Source of the DNA: Clostridia bacterium
GTDB taxonomy: Bacteria; Bacillota; Clostridia; Christensenellales; Borkfalkiaceae
Assembly: GCA_017508485.1 (NCBI GenBank)
Contig: JAFVYV010000012.1
Span: 62,001-126,000, forward strand
Direction of reading: 5' to 3'
Length of the DNA stretch: 64,000 nucleotides
Within the stretch, counting starts at the first letter, position 1, and each line of letters opens with the position of its first letter. This document shows, one piece after another, positions 33,332 to 41,361 of this stretch. A program made the translations under genes and the position numbers. A model generated the notes under the pieces. It was not told the origin of the DNA. It did no database searches and saw nothing but the letters and a program-made list of their open reading frames with translations.

Positions 33332-33930
33332 TGGAAGTTTTTAAGAGTTTAGTTGTAATTTTACTTTCAGCCGTATTCGTTAACAACTACGTTTTAAGTA
33401 GATTTTTAGGTATTTGTCCTTTCCTTGGCGTATCTAAAAAGTTAAATCAATCAACGGGTATGGGTATTGCAGTTATTATAGTTATGCTACTTGCAACTGC
33501 AGTTACTTGGCCTATTCAACACTTTGTTTTAGACAAGCTTGGCCTTGGCTATATGCAAACCATAGTATTTATTTTGGTTATTGCAGCATTAGTTCAAATG
33601 CTTGAGTTAATACTTAAAAAAGTATCACCATCACTTCATCAAGGATTAGGCGTGTACCTACCTTTAATTACGACCAACTGTGCAGTTTTAGGTGTTGCTA
33701 TCAACAATATTTTAGACGGCTACAACTTCTTAGAATCAATGGTAAACTCACTTGGCGTAGGATTAGGATTTTTACTTGCAATGGTACTATTCTCTGGACT
33801 TCGTTCACGCATTGATGAAACGGACGTTCCAAAACCATTTAAGGGTATTGCTTTAACGCTAATAGCAGCATCATTTATCTCTTTAGCGTTTATGGGCTTT
33901 GCCGGTATCGTTGAAAATATTTTCGCATAG
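33331..33930 (+). CDS. rnfA: Rnf complex subunit A
   Basis: A 199-residue membrane subunit with six helices. FVNNYVLSRFLGICPFLGVS at the start and YLPLITTNCAVLGVAI near the middle hold the paired cysteines that, with RnfE, ligate the intramembrane iron-sulfur centre. Length and order after rnfE are standard. AAAGGAGG lies in the end of rnfE. Confidence 0.97.
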   Translation: MEVFKSLVVILLSAVFVNNYVLSRFLGICPFLGVSKKLNQSTGMGIAVIIVMLLATAVTWPIQHFVLDKLGLGYMQTIVFILVIAALVQMLELILKKVSPSLHQGLGVYLPLITTNCAVLGVAINNILDGYNFLESMVNSLGVGLGFLLAMVLFSGLRSRIDETDVPKPFKGIALTLIAASFISLAFMGFAGIVENIFA

Positions 33931-33944
33931 GGGGTATATTAAAA

Positions 33945-34784
33945 ATGGAATTTGATTATATTGCCGTTTTAATAGCCTTTGGCGTAGTTGCTGCCGTTGG
34001 TTTAGTGCTTGGCATAATACTTTCACTAATTTCACACTTCTTTAGCGTTAAAGAAGATGAAACGGTTAAAAAGGTGCGTGAGTGCCTACCTGGTATCAAC
34101 TGTGGTGCTTGTGGTTATAAAGGTTGTGACGACTATGCGTTAGCAGTCGCTAAAGGAAAGGCAAAGGTAAACCTTTGTATTCCTGGCGCAGATGACGTTG
34201 CAAAACAACTTGCAGATATTTTAGGTGTAGAAGCAGAAAAAATAAAGGACGTTGTTGCTTTCGTTCATTGTAACGGAAACTGTACGGCAACTGAAAATAA
34301 AGCAGATTACGAAGGCTTATCAACTTGTAAAGCAGTTACAACTTTATACAAAGGACCAACTGCTTGTGCTTATTCTTGTTTAGGGCTTGGCGACTGTGCA
34401 AAAGCCTGTCCAAACAACGCAATTTGCTTAAAAGACGGTATTGCTCACGTAGACACAAGCCGTTGCGTAGGTTGTAAAGTTTGCGTGGCTACTTGTCCTA
34501 AAGGTATTATTTCGATGGTTCCACAACACACGGAAGCGGCCGTTATGTGTTCTAACAAGGAAAAGGGCGCAGATGCAAGAAAGAACTGTAAAAACGCTTG
34601 TATCGGTTGCAAAAAGTGTGAAAAGGTTTGCCCAACTGGTGCAATTACCGTTAAAGATAACCTTGCTAGTATTGATTACGACAAGTGTAGTTTCTGCTTA
34701 GCGTGTATGGAAAATTGCGTTACGGGATGCTTAAAGAAGGTTTACTTCCCTGACCTAGAAAAGCCTTTTAAACCTAATAATTAA
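33945..34784 (+). CDS. rnfB: Rnf complex subunit B (multi-cluster ferredoxin-like)
   Basis: The 279-residue entry point for electrons from ferredoxin. One N-terminal membrane helix (IAVLIAFGVVAAVGLVLGII) is followed by the Fes domain CLPGINCGACGYKGCDDYA. After it come four further cysteine motifs that can each hold a [4Fe-4S] cluster: CLGLGDCAKACP, CVGCKVCVATCP, CIGCKKCEKVCP and CSFCLACMENC. This is the long, cluster-rich form typical of Clostridia. Last gene of the complex; the NusG-II and Gx genes follow with short gaps and may be co-transcribed. Confidence 0.96.
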   Translation: MEFDYIAVLIAFGVVAAVGLVLGIILSLISHFFSVKEDETVKKVRECLPGINCGACGYKGCDDYALAVAKGKAKVNLCIPGADDVAKQLADILGVEAEKIKDVVAFVHCNGNCTATENKADYEGLSTCKAVTTLYKGPTACAYSCLGLGDCAKACPNNAICLKDGIAHVDTSRCVGCKVCVATCPKGIISMVPQHTEAAVMCSNKEKGADARKNCKNACIGCKKCEKVCPTGAITVKDNLASIDYDKCSFCLACMENCVTGCLKKVYFPDLEKPFKPNN

Positions 34785-34795
34785 AGGATAAATAA

Positions 34796-35197
34796 ATGGA
34801 AAAAAACAATGCGCCCACCGTTTTTGGTGGGCGAAAACTTAAAAACGACCTAATCTTTATTATAGCGCTTATCGTTATTTTGGTATGCGTAGGGTTAGGC
34901 GTTTATTTTTTTAGAAAGCCGGGAGATACCGTTAAAGTTTTAGTTGACGGAAAACTTTACGGCACTTATTCTTTAAAAGAAGAAAGAGAAGTTGAAATTA
35001 AAATAGGTGATAACCTTAATATTTTAGTTATAAAAGATGGGACTGTAGATATGATTAACGCAAGTTGCAGAGATGGTATTTGCGTTAAACATAGACCGAT
35101 TAGCAAAAATGGTGAAACGATTACTTGTTTACCAAACAAGGTATCGGTTGTCGTAGAAAAAACGAGTGAAAAAGGGGACGTTGACACCACCGTTTAA
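34796..35197 (+). CDS. Membrane-anchored NusG domain II protein
   Basis: A 133-residue protein with one membrane helix (about 19-38) and an outward beta-barrel domain of the NusG_II type (VKVLVDGKLYGTYSLKEERE ... NASCRDGICVKHRPISKNGE ... CLPNKVSVVVE). The paired cysteines (CRDGIC) and a final one (ITCLPN) are conserved in this family. It commonly follows rnf genes and precedes a Gx transporter in Clostridia and is presumed to help redox-related flavoprotein maturation or transport; the function is not established. Confidence 0.88.
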   Translation: MEKNNAPTVFGGRKLKNDLIFIIALIVILVCVGLGVYFFRKPGDTVKVLVDGKLYGTYSLKEEREVEIKIGDNLNILVIKDGTVDMINASCRDGICVKHRPISKNGETITCLPNKVSVVVEKTSEKGDVDTTV

Positions 35198-35206
35198 GGA
35201 GATTTT

Positions 35207-35713
35207 ATGAAGACTACAAGAAAGATTGCATATTTAGGTATTTGTACCACTATTGCGCTTGTTTTAGCATACGTAGAATCACTTATACCACCTATTTTTT
35301 CTGCCGTGCCAGGTATAAAAATGGGGCTACCTAACGTTGTTATCGTCTTCGTTTTGTATAAATTTAAGGCAAGGGACGCAATAATAGTTTCACTACTTAG
35401 AATAGGCATTGTAACCTTATTATTTGGCAACGTTATGACACTAGCATATAGCGTTTCAGGTGCAGTTTTATCACTTGCCGGTATGATTTTACTTAAAAAA
35501 TTAGACTTTTTAAGCATAATCGGTGTATCAGTTGTTGGTGCAATTTTACATAACGCAGGTCAAATTATAATGGCAATGATACTACTTTCTACTGCAGAAA
35601 TTGGTTACTATTTAATAGTTTTAGCAATAACTGGCGCAATTTCAGGCGTTTTAGTAGGGCTTTTAGGTGGAATTTTAGTAAAAAGGCTTAAAGATAAGAC
35701 TAGTGAAGAGTAA
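35207..35713 (+). CDS. Gx transporter family membrane protein (Hpre_diP_synt_I)
   Basis: A 168-residue membrane protein with about five to six helices. The start KIAYLGICTTIALVLAYVES and PPIFSAVPGIKMGLPNVVIVF match the Gx transporter family (annotated in older work as heptaprenyl diphosphate synthase component I). It resembles ECF S components and is often beside rnf and NusG-II genes, as here. The substrate is unknown; an isoprenoid or flavin-related molecule would fit the context, but that is inference. AAGGAGA precedes the ATG. Confidence 0.85.
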   Translation: MKTTRKIAYLGICTTIALVLAYVESLIPPIFSAVPGIKMGLPNVVIVFVLYKFKARDAIIVSLLRIGIVTLLFGNVMTLAYSVSGAVLSLAGMILLKKLDFLSIIGVSVVGAILHNAGQIIMAMILLSTAEIGYYLIVLAITGAISGVLVGLLGGILVKRLKDKTSEE

Positions 35714-35728
35714 TTTATAATAAAAATA

Positions 35729-35758
35729 TTGACAGTATTATATATCGTACTGTATAAT
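35729..35758 (+). promoter_or_regulatory. Strong promoter with embedded inverted repeat
   Basis: TTGACA (35729-35734), 18 bases, TATAAT (35753-35758). ACAGTA (35732-35737) and TACTGT (35748-35753) form an inverted repeat spanning the spacer, a good position for a repressor. Confidence 0.7.
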
Positions 35759-35802
35759 AAAATTACAATTAAAAATAAAAATCCAAGATAAGGAGAAAAA
35801 AG

Positions 35803-36663
35803 ATGAAAAAGATTATTTCAATTCTTTTAGGGGTTATACTTTCTTGTACACTTCTTGCATTCGTTGGCTGTAAAACTCCTACTTACAAATTTGGCGCAGG
35901 TGTTTATAGCATCGCTGAAGAAAAGAGAGGGGCTGTAGAAGTTGCTTCTAACGCTGCTGCAGTTATTCTTGAAGACGACAAAATTGTTGCCGTTGCATTA
36001 GATACTGCTGCCTACACAAACAAAGATGGCGAAACGTTAACCGACCTTAGAACTAAGGGCGAAAAGAAGGACGACTACGGTATGGCTACTGCTGCAAAAG
36101 GCAACTGGTACGTTCAAGTTGAATTCTTTAAAGAATTAGTTATTGGTAAAACTATTGATGAAGTTAAGGCTTTAATGGCAAGTGACGGTTACGGTACTGA
36201 CGTTGTTAAAGCTGGTTGTACAATTCTTATCAACGGTTTCGTAGGCGCTATTGAAAACGCAGTTAAAAACGCAGTTGAAGCTGACGTTAAGGGTGCAACT
36301 GTTAAGGTTGCTACTTTCGTTGAAGCAAAAGCTGGTGCTGCTGACGTTTACTTTGCAATGGCTGCTACCAACAATGCTGGTAAGATTCTTGCTAACGTAT
36401 CTGACTGTGTACAAACTAAGTTCAACACAGCAGTTGGCGAAGTATTAAGTAAGAGACAAAAGGGCGATAACTACGGTATGGCTTCTGCTCCTAAGGGTGA
36501 CTGGTATAAACAAGCCGACTTCTTTGACGGTTTAGTTATCGGTAAGGCTGCTGGCGAAGTTAACGCATTAGTTGGTAACGACGGTTACGGTACAGACGTT
36601 GTTAAGGCTGGTTGTACAATTGCTATTACTGGTATGGTTGGCGCAGTAGCAAAACTTGCTTAA
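35803..36663 (+). CDS. Two-repeat lipoprotein beside rnf/apbE, degenerate FMN_bind-like
   Basis: A 286-residue secreted lipoprotein (LLAFVGCK lipobox, Cys23). It consists of two copies of a unit of about 110 residues (47-157 and 170-286). Each ends with DYGMA...KG.WY.Q..FF..LVIGK, then EV.AL....DGYGTDVVKAG and CTI.I.G.VGA. That last stretch has the layout of FMN_bind domains (V(S)GATITS.G...A), with AGCT in place of SGAT, so Thr140 and Thr272 would be the candidate acceptors. Its own strong promoter and an adjacent apbE suggest a flavin-carrying or electron-accepting surface protein; this is inference. Confidence 0.7.
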   Translation: MKKIISILLGVILSCTLLAFVGCKTPTYKFGAGVYSIAEEKRGAVEVASNAAAVILEDDKIVAVALDTAAYTNKDGETLTDLRTKGEKKDDYGMATAAKGNWYVQVEFFKELVIGKTIDEVKALMASDGYGTDVVKAGCTILINGFVGAIENAVKNAVEADVKGATVKVATFVEAKAGAADVYFAMAATNNAGKILANVSDCVQTKFNTAVGEVLSKRQKGDNYGMASAPKGDWYKQADFFDGLVIGKAAGEVNALVGNDGYGTDVVKAGCTIAITGMVGAVAKLA

Positions 36664-36693
36664 TTAAAAAAGTAAAATTAAATTAAAAGAAAA

Positions 36694-36719
36694 GTGGGAG
36701 AGTTTATCTCCCATTTTTT
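36694..36719 (+). terminator. Intrinsic terminator of the repeat lipoprotein
   Basis: Stem GTGGGAGA with TCTCCCAT, TTTTTT run. It lies only 12 bases before the apbE start, so apbE may depend on read-through. Confidence 0.8.
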
Positions 36720-36731
36720 GACTAAAGAGTT

Positions 36732-37775
36732 ATGAAAAAAAGAATTTTATGCTTTCTTCTATCGGCTATAACCCTTTGTTCGCTTTTAACGGGGTGTCAG
36801 CCAAGACTTAAAAAGTTTTCTGCCTATGAATTCGGGTTATTTGACACAATTGGGGCAATAACCGGGTATGAAGAAAGTGAAGAAGAATTTAACAAAGTTA
36901 AAACGGAAATTTTTAATATATTAAGAGAATATCACCAGCTTTTTGATATTTACGCCGTGTATCCTGAAAAAACCAACCTTTGCACCATAAACAACGTAAA
37001 AAATGGCGAAGTGGCAACAACGGTTGACAAAAAAATTGTGGATATGCTTTCCTTTTCAAAAGATGCGTATACTTTAACCAACGGCAGGGTAAACGTTTGT
37101 ATGGGTAGCGTACTTTCTATTTGGCACGACTATCGTGAAGAAGGAAGTGATGAGCCTTGGAACGCAAAACTTCCACCTATGGATGATTTAGTTAAGGCTA
37201 ACGAACACACTTCTATTGAAAATTTGGTTATTGATAAGGAAAATTTAACGGTAAAAATAACCGACCCTAATTGCAGGTTAGACGTAGGTGCTATTGCAAA
37301 AGGTTATGCAGTTGAAAGAGTGGCTGAATATTTAGAAAGTATAGGCAAAACGAACTATCTATTAAATATCGGTGGCAACGTTAGGGCTATTGGCACAAAA
37401 GGGGACGGTACGCCTTGGCTTGCAGGGCTTGAAGACCCAAGTGGGGAAAAAGATTTTCTTGATATTTTAGAACTAAAAGACCTATCACTTGTAACAAGTG
37501 GTTCTTACCAAAGATATTACTACGTTGACGGCAAAACTTATCACCATATAATTGATAAAGATACGCTTATGCCTTCAACCGGCTTAACGGCAGTTTCAGT
37601 TTTAACTAAAGATAGTGGGCTTGGCGACGCACTTTCAACTTCATTATTTTGTATGAGTGTTGAAGATGGTTTAGCGCTAGTTGAAAGTTTAGAGGGCGTT
37701 GAAGCAAGGTGGCTAACGGAAAGTGGTGAAACTTTTTATTCAACGGGCTTTAGTCAATATATTGTAAAAGAATAA
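36732..37775 (+). CDS. apbE: FAD:protein FMN transferase ApbE
   Basis: A 347-residue lipoprotein (LLTGCQ lipobox) that attaches FMN covalently to Thr/Ser in target proteins such as RnfG and RnfD. ApbE features include FGLFDTIGAITGYE, SFSKDAYTLTNGRVNVCMGS, the metal and FAD-binding LDVGAIAKGYAVERVAEYL, LLNIGGNVRAIG and SYQRYYYVDGKTYHHIIDKD. No clear Shine-Dalgarno; AAAGAG is the nearest. It lies 1.9 kb after rnfB and just after the repeat lipoprotein, both likely substrates or partners. Confidence 0.95.
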   Translation: MKKRILCFLLSAITLCSLLTGCQPRLKKFSAYEFGLFDTIGAITGYEESEEEFNKVKTEIFNILREYHQLFDIYAVYPEKTNLCTINNVKNGEVATTVDKKIVDMLSFSKDAYTLTNGRVNVCMGSVLSIWHDYREEGSDEPWNAKLPPMDDLVKANEHTSIENLVIDKENLTVKITDPNCRLDVGAIAKGYAVERVAEYLESIGKTNYLLNIGGNVRAIGTKGDGTPWLAGLEDPSGEKDFLDILELKDLSLVTSGSYQRYYYVDGKTYHHIIDKDTLMPSTGLTAVSVLTKDSGLGDALSTSLFCMSVEDGLALVESLEGVEARWLTESGETFYSTGFSQYIVKE

Positions 37776-37821
37776 AATTAAAGCACTTAAAACTAAAAGT
37801 AAAGTGTGTAAACAACAAATA

Positions 37822-37852
37822 AAAAAGGAGCAAAAATTTTGCTCCTTTTTCT
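37822..37852. terminator. Bidirectional terminator after apbE
   Basis: A 14-bp stem AAAAAGGAGCAAAA with TTTTGCTCCTTTTT; A-run before and T-run after, between convergent genes. Confidence 0.85.
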
Positions 37853-37857
37853 TATTC

Positions 37858-38064
37858 TTATAATTCTCTAAAAGGTTTTCTTGAACACGCCCAGAAGATT
37901 AACCATAATCCAGCAAGACCTACAAGAATATAAACAATATTTGCAACGACGGCTAAGCCACCTGTTAAAAATGAAACAAGGTTAACGCCGAAGATACCAA
38001 CGGCAAGCCAAACGATTGCGCCTATTAAAACTAAAATAAAAGAAATAATCGTTGTAGTTTTCAT
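37858..38064 (-). CDS. DUF378 family membrane protein
   Basis: A 68-residue protein with two to three hydrophobic helices. IGAIVWLAVGIFGVNLVSFL and VANIVYILVGLAGLWLIFW are the DUF378 signature (GxxxWLxVGxFGxNLVxxL ... RIVYxLVGLxGLxLI). AAAGGAGAA precedes the ATG. The function of DUF378 proteins is unknown; they occur widely in bacteria as short membrane proteins. Confidence 0.88.
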   Translation of the reverse strand: MKTTTIISFILVLIGAIVWLAVGIFGVNLVSFLTGGLAVVANIVYILVGLAGLWLIFWACSRKPFREL

Positions 38065-38110
38065 ATTTTTCTCCTTTACTTATATTGTTTGCAAAAGAGA
38101 AAAATATATA

Positions 38111-38374
38111 CTATCTGCCAAAAATATTTTCTAAAACAAGTTTATCAAAACCAATTTCTTCAACAAAATCGTCTTTAGTAAAGCGAACGAAGTTGTATTT
38201 TGCATAGTTAAAAATATGCGTTTTTATAACGACAGGGGTTGGAATATCAAGTTCTCCACAAATTTCCGTAACGTAGTCAAAAAACTTAGAATAGTCCATA
38301 CTTTCCACCTTTTCCAGCACGAAGGAACGCAAAATTTTATCTTCTTTTAATATCTTTCCCCAAATTTTTATCAT
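38111..38374 (-). CDS. Conserved small protein of Clostridia, unknown function
   Basis: An 87-residue soluble protein. IKIWGKILKEDKILRSFVLE, ICGELDIPTPVVIKTHIFNYA and FTKDDFVEEIGFDKLVLENI are spaced as in a recurrent uncharacterised clostridial family that I recall by pattern only. AAAAGGAG precedes the ATG. It lies divergent from the Lrp-type regulator, about 120 bases away. No function is proposed. Confidence 0.75.
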   Translation of the reverse strand: MIKIWGKILKEDKILRSFVLEKVESMDYSKFFDYVTEICGELDIPTPVVIKTHIFNYAKYNFVRFTKDDFVEEIGFDKLVLENIFGR

Positions 38375-38433
38375 AATAACTCCTTTTTACCAACAAATTG
38401 TACCACAAAAAAGCCGTTATTTCAAGTTAGCAG

Positions 38434-38462
38434 TTGACAAAAGTGACATTTTGGCTTAAAAT
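38434..38462 (+). promoter_or_regulatory. Sigma-A promoter of lrp-aminotransferase
   Basis: TTGACA (38434-38439), 17 bases, TAAAAT (38457-38462). It shows that the ATG at 38434 is inside the -35 box and cannot be the start of the next gene. Confidence 0.75.
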
Positions 38463-38496
38463 ATTTCTATTAAGAATAAAGTGGGAGTTTTTTGAA

Positions 38497-38979
38497 ATGG
38501 AAAAATTAAAAAACAGTCTTATTAAACTACTTTCTGACAATGCAAGATATTCTTTTAAGGAACTTTCTTTAATGCTTGGCGTTGATGAAATTACTATTAA
38601 AAGAGCAGTTGAAGAAATGGAAAACGAAGGAGTTATAGTTAAATACGCCCTTATCGTTAATGCAGAAAAATTGCCTGAAGAAAAGGTAGAAGCGTTAATT
38701 GAAATTAAGGTTGTACCTCAAAAACTAAAAGGTTTTGAGGCTATTGCTGATGAAATTTGTGAGTTTAAGGAAGTTAAAAGTTTATACCTTATGAGTGGTG
38801 GCTTTGACCTTGCTGTTTTTGTTGAAGGTAAGTCTATTACAGACGTTTCAAAAATCGTTTCAGAAAAACTTGCAGTTATTGACGGCGTTTTAGGGCTTCA
38901 AACACACTTTATTTTGAAAAAGTATAAAATTGAAGGTCAAATGACTAAAAAAGTAGAAGATAAAAGAGAGTTAATTTAG
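38497..38979 (+). CDS. Lrp/AsnC-family transcriptional regulator
   Basis: A 160-residue regulator with an N-terminal winged helix-turn-helix (LIKLLSDNARYSFKELSLML ... ITIKRAVEEMENEGVIVKY) and a C-terminal RAM/AsnC ligand domain (VEALIEIKVVPQ ... VKSLYLMSGGFDLAVFVEGK). Lrp-type proteins bind amino acids and control their metabolism. Start at 38497, nine bases after GGGAG. It is followed six bases after its stop by a PLP aminotransferase, a frequent pair that suggests it regulates that enzyme. Confidence 0.92.
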   Translation: MEKLKNSLIKLLSDNARYSFKELSLMLGVDEITIKRAVEEMENEGVIVKYALIVNAEKLPEEKVEALIEIKVVPQKLKGFEAIADEICEFKEVKSLYLMSGGFDLAVFVEGKSITDVSKIVSEKLAVIDGVLGLQTHFILKKYKIEGQMTKKVEDKRELI

Positions 38980-38985
38980 GCGTTT

Positions 38986-40158
38986 ATGAGAACTTTTGTA
39001 TCAAAAAGGGCTAGTGAATTAAAACCTAGTGGAATTAGAAAATTTTTTGATATAGTTGCAACACAAAAGGACGTTATATCTTTAGGGGTAGGCGAGCCTG
39101 ATTTTATCACGCCTTGGGAAATTCGCACGGCAGGTATTAACGCAATTAAAAAAGGATACACTCAATATACTTCTAACAGCGGGTTATTAGAACTTAGAAA
39201 GGAAATTTCTATTTATTTAAAAAACCGTTTTAACGTAGATTTTAAGGAAAATGAAATGGTAATCACCGTTGGCGCAAGTGAAGGTATTGACCTATCGCTT
39301 CGTGCTATCGTTGACGAAGGGGACGAAGTTTTAGTTCCTGACCCAAGTTACGTTTCATACAGTCCTATTATAGAATTAGTTGGTGGAAAAGCCGTTTCAG
39401 TTCCTTGCTCTGGTGAAAACGGATTTAAACTTTTACCAGAAATGCTTGAAAAGGTTATTACTAAAAAAACAAAGGCAATAATCTTCCCTTACCCAAACAA
39501 CCCAACGGGTGGCATTATGGAAAAGGAATATATAGATGCGCTAATTCCTATTATATTAAAACACGATTTACTTGTTATTTCTGATGAAATTTATGCAGAA
39601 CTAACTTACGGCACAAAACACTATTCAATTTGTTCAGTACCTGAACTAAAGGATAGGGTGGTTTTAATAAGTGGTTTTTCAAAAGCATTTGCAATGACCG
39701 GTTGGAGAGTTGGTTTTATTGCAGGACCTAAAGAAGTTATGTCTGCAGTTCTTAAAATTCACCAATACGGCGCAATATGTGCTCCTATCTTTTCACAATA
39801 CGCAGCACTTGAAGGGCTTGTTGATGGAAAGAAAGATGATTTTGCTACGATAAACTATATGACGGAAGAATACGACGTTAGAAGAAAGTTTATGTACAAA
39901 TCTTTTATAGAAATGGGTCTTGACTGTTTTGAACCAAAAGGTGCTTTTTACATATTCCCTTCAGTAAAATCGCTTGGCATAACTGGTGATGAGTTTGCTG
40001 AAAAACTACTAAAAGAAGAAAATGTTGCAGTCGTATCAGGTAGTGCATTTGGCGACTGTGGAAAATATTTTATAAGATGTTCTTATGCATATTCAATGGA
40101 AAATCTTGTAAAGGCAATGGCAAAAATTAAAAACTTCGTTGAAAGATGCAAAAAATGA
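38986..40158 (+). CDS. Class I/II PLP-dependent aminotransferase
   Basis: A 390-residue fold-type I enzyme. VISLGVGEPDFITPWEIR binds substrate, PYPNNPTGGIMEKEY and ISDEIYAEL line the PLP pocket, SGFSKAFAMTGWRVG carries the Schiff-base lysine, and FIRCSYAYS near the end has the carboxylate-binding arginine. It belongs to the aspartate/aromatic or PatA-like group; the substrate cannot be fixed from sequence. Co-transcribed with the Lrp-type regulator. A terminator follows. Confidence 0.93.
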   Translation: MRTFVSKRASELKPSGIRKFFDIVATQKDVISLGVGEPDFITPWEIRTAGINAIKKGYTQYTSNSGLLELRKEISIYLKNRFNVDFKENEMVITVGASEGIDLSLRAIVDEGDEVLVPDPSYVSYSPIIELVGGKAVSVPCSGENGFKLLPEMLEKVITKKTKAIIFPYPNNPTGGIMEKEYIDALIPIILKHDLLVISDEIYAELTYGTKHYSICSVPELKDRVVLISGFSKAFAMTGWRVGFIAGPKEVMSAVLKIHQYGAICAPIFSQYAALEGLVDGKKDDFATINYMTEEYDVRRKFMYKSFIEMGLDCFEPKGAFYIFPSVKSLGITGDEFAEKLLKEENVAVVSGSAFGDCGKYFIRCSYAYSMENLVKAMAKIKNFVERCKK

Positions 40159-40183
40159 AAAGGACGGGGTTGCCCGTCTTTTT
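40159..40183 (+). terminator. Intrinsic terminator after the aminotransferase
   Basis: A 9-bp stem AAGGACGGG with CCCGTCTTT (one G-U), then T-run. Confidence 0.8.
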
Positions 40184-40215
40184 CTACAAAAGAAAATTAG
40201 GTAAATTTATTATAT

Positions 40216-41361
40216 ATGGCAAAAAAGAAATGGATTAGAACAAGACATAAGGTTGTTAAATGGCTTTTACTTCCTTTTGTTAATATGTTCGCAAAAAGCA
40301 AAGTAAAACTTCATAAAAAAATGCTTTCGCTTGAAAAGGGCAAGCCTTGTTTAGTGCTTTACAACCACCAAACCAATTTTGACCCTTTTTTAGTTGCCCT
40401 TATTATGGGTAAAAGAGATTTTTATTACGTAGCAAGTGAACACATTTTCTCAAAAGGGTTTGCTAGTTCGCTACTTAAATACTTTATTGCGCCTATTCCA
40501 TTTTTGAAGGCTGGTGTTAACACTTCTTCTATAATGAACTGTGGTAGAGTTGTTAGAGAAGGTGGCTCAATAGTTATTTCTCCTGAAGGGAACAGAACTT
40601 ACACGGGGGAAACGACGACTATTAAAGACACCATAGTAAAGTTTGTTAGATTTTTGAAAATTCCTGTTGTTTTAGTTAACATTAAAGGTAATTATTCTTG
40701 CCGTCCACGTTGGGCAAAATCTAAAAGAAAGGGTGAAGTTTTTGTTGAACCTGTTAAAATTTTACGAAAGGAAGAATACGACAACTTTACTGATGAAGAA
40801 CTTTTAGATATTATAAGAGAAACCCTTTATATTAACGAAAGTGATAGTGGTGTTTACTACAAAAACAGAAGAAAGAACAACGCAGAATATTTAGAAAGAT
40901 TTTTATACGTTTGCCCTAACTGTGGTTTAGTTCATTTTGCTTCAAAGGGTAATAAGGTTAGTTGTAATAAGTGTGGCTTAACGGCAACCTTAGACGACTA
41001 TAAAAAGTTTAGTGGCGTACAATTTACTCACTTAAAAGAGTGGGGGGACTATCAACAAGAGTTTATTAAAACGGTTAATTCAAACGACCAACTTATAACC
41101 GACACGGCCAATCTTTATGAAAACGAAAGGGAAAAAAGGCTTAAACTTATCAAAAAAGGTGCTACTTTAGGGCTGTTTATAGATAAGTTAAGGATAGACG
41201 ACAAAGAGTTTAACTTTGCTGACCTTGACGGTATGGACGTTGTTGGGGATAACGTTTTATATTTCCACCACGATAGAAAGACCTATCGTATAGACGGTGG
41301 CGCAAGATTTAACGCAGTAAAATACGTTGCGTTTTACAACAAATTTAAGGGGGACAACTAA
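40216..41361 (+). CDS. plsC: PlsC-type acyltransferase with C-terminal zinc ribbon
   Basis: A 381-residue protein. The first 230 residues are a lysophospholipid acyltransferase domain: NHQTNFDP is the HxxxxD catalytic block and SPEGNRTYTG is the PEGxR block; membrane-associated helices flank it. A four-cysteine zinc ribbon follows (CPNCGLVHFA ... CNKCGLTA), then a domain of about 110 residues ending in a PH-like or beta-rich region. The long C-terminal extension is unusual for housekeeping PlsC, so a special lipid substrate is possible. Its stop overlaps the gltS start. Confidence 0.85.
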   Translation: MAKKKWIRTRHKVVKWLLLPFVNMFAKSKVKLHKKMLSLEKGKPCLVLYNHQTNFDPFLVALIMGKRDFYYVASEHIFSKGFASSLLKYFIAPIPFLKAGVNTSSIMNCGRVVREGGSIVISPEGNRTYTGETTTIKDTIVKFVRFLKIPVVLVNIKGNYSCRPRWAKSKRKGEVFVEPVKILRKEEYDNFTDEELLDIIRETLYINESDSGVYYKNRRKNNAEYLERFLYVCPNCGLVHFASKGNKVSCNKCGLTATLDDYKKFSGVQFTHLKEWGDYQQEFIKTVNSNDQLITDTANLYENEREKRLKLIKKGATLGLFIDKLRIDDKEFNFADLDGMDVVGDNVLYFHHDRKTYRIDGGARFNAVKYVAFYNKFKGDN

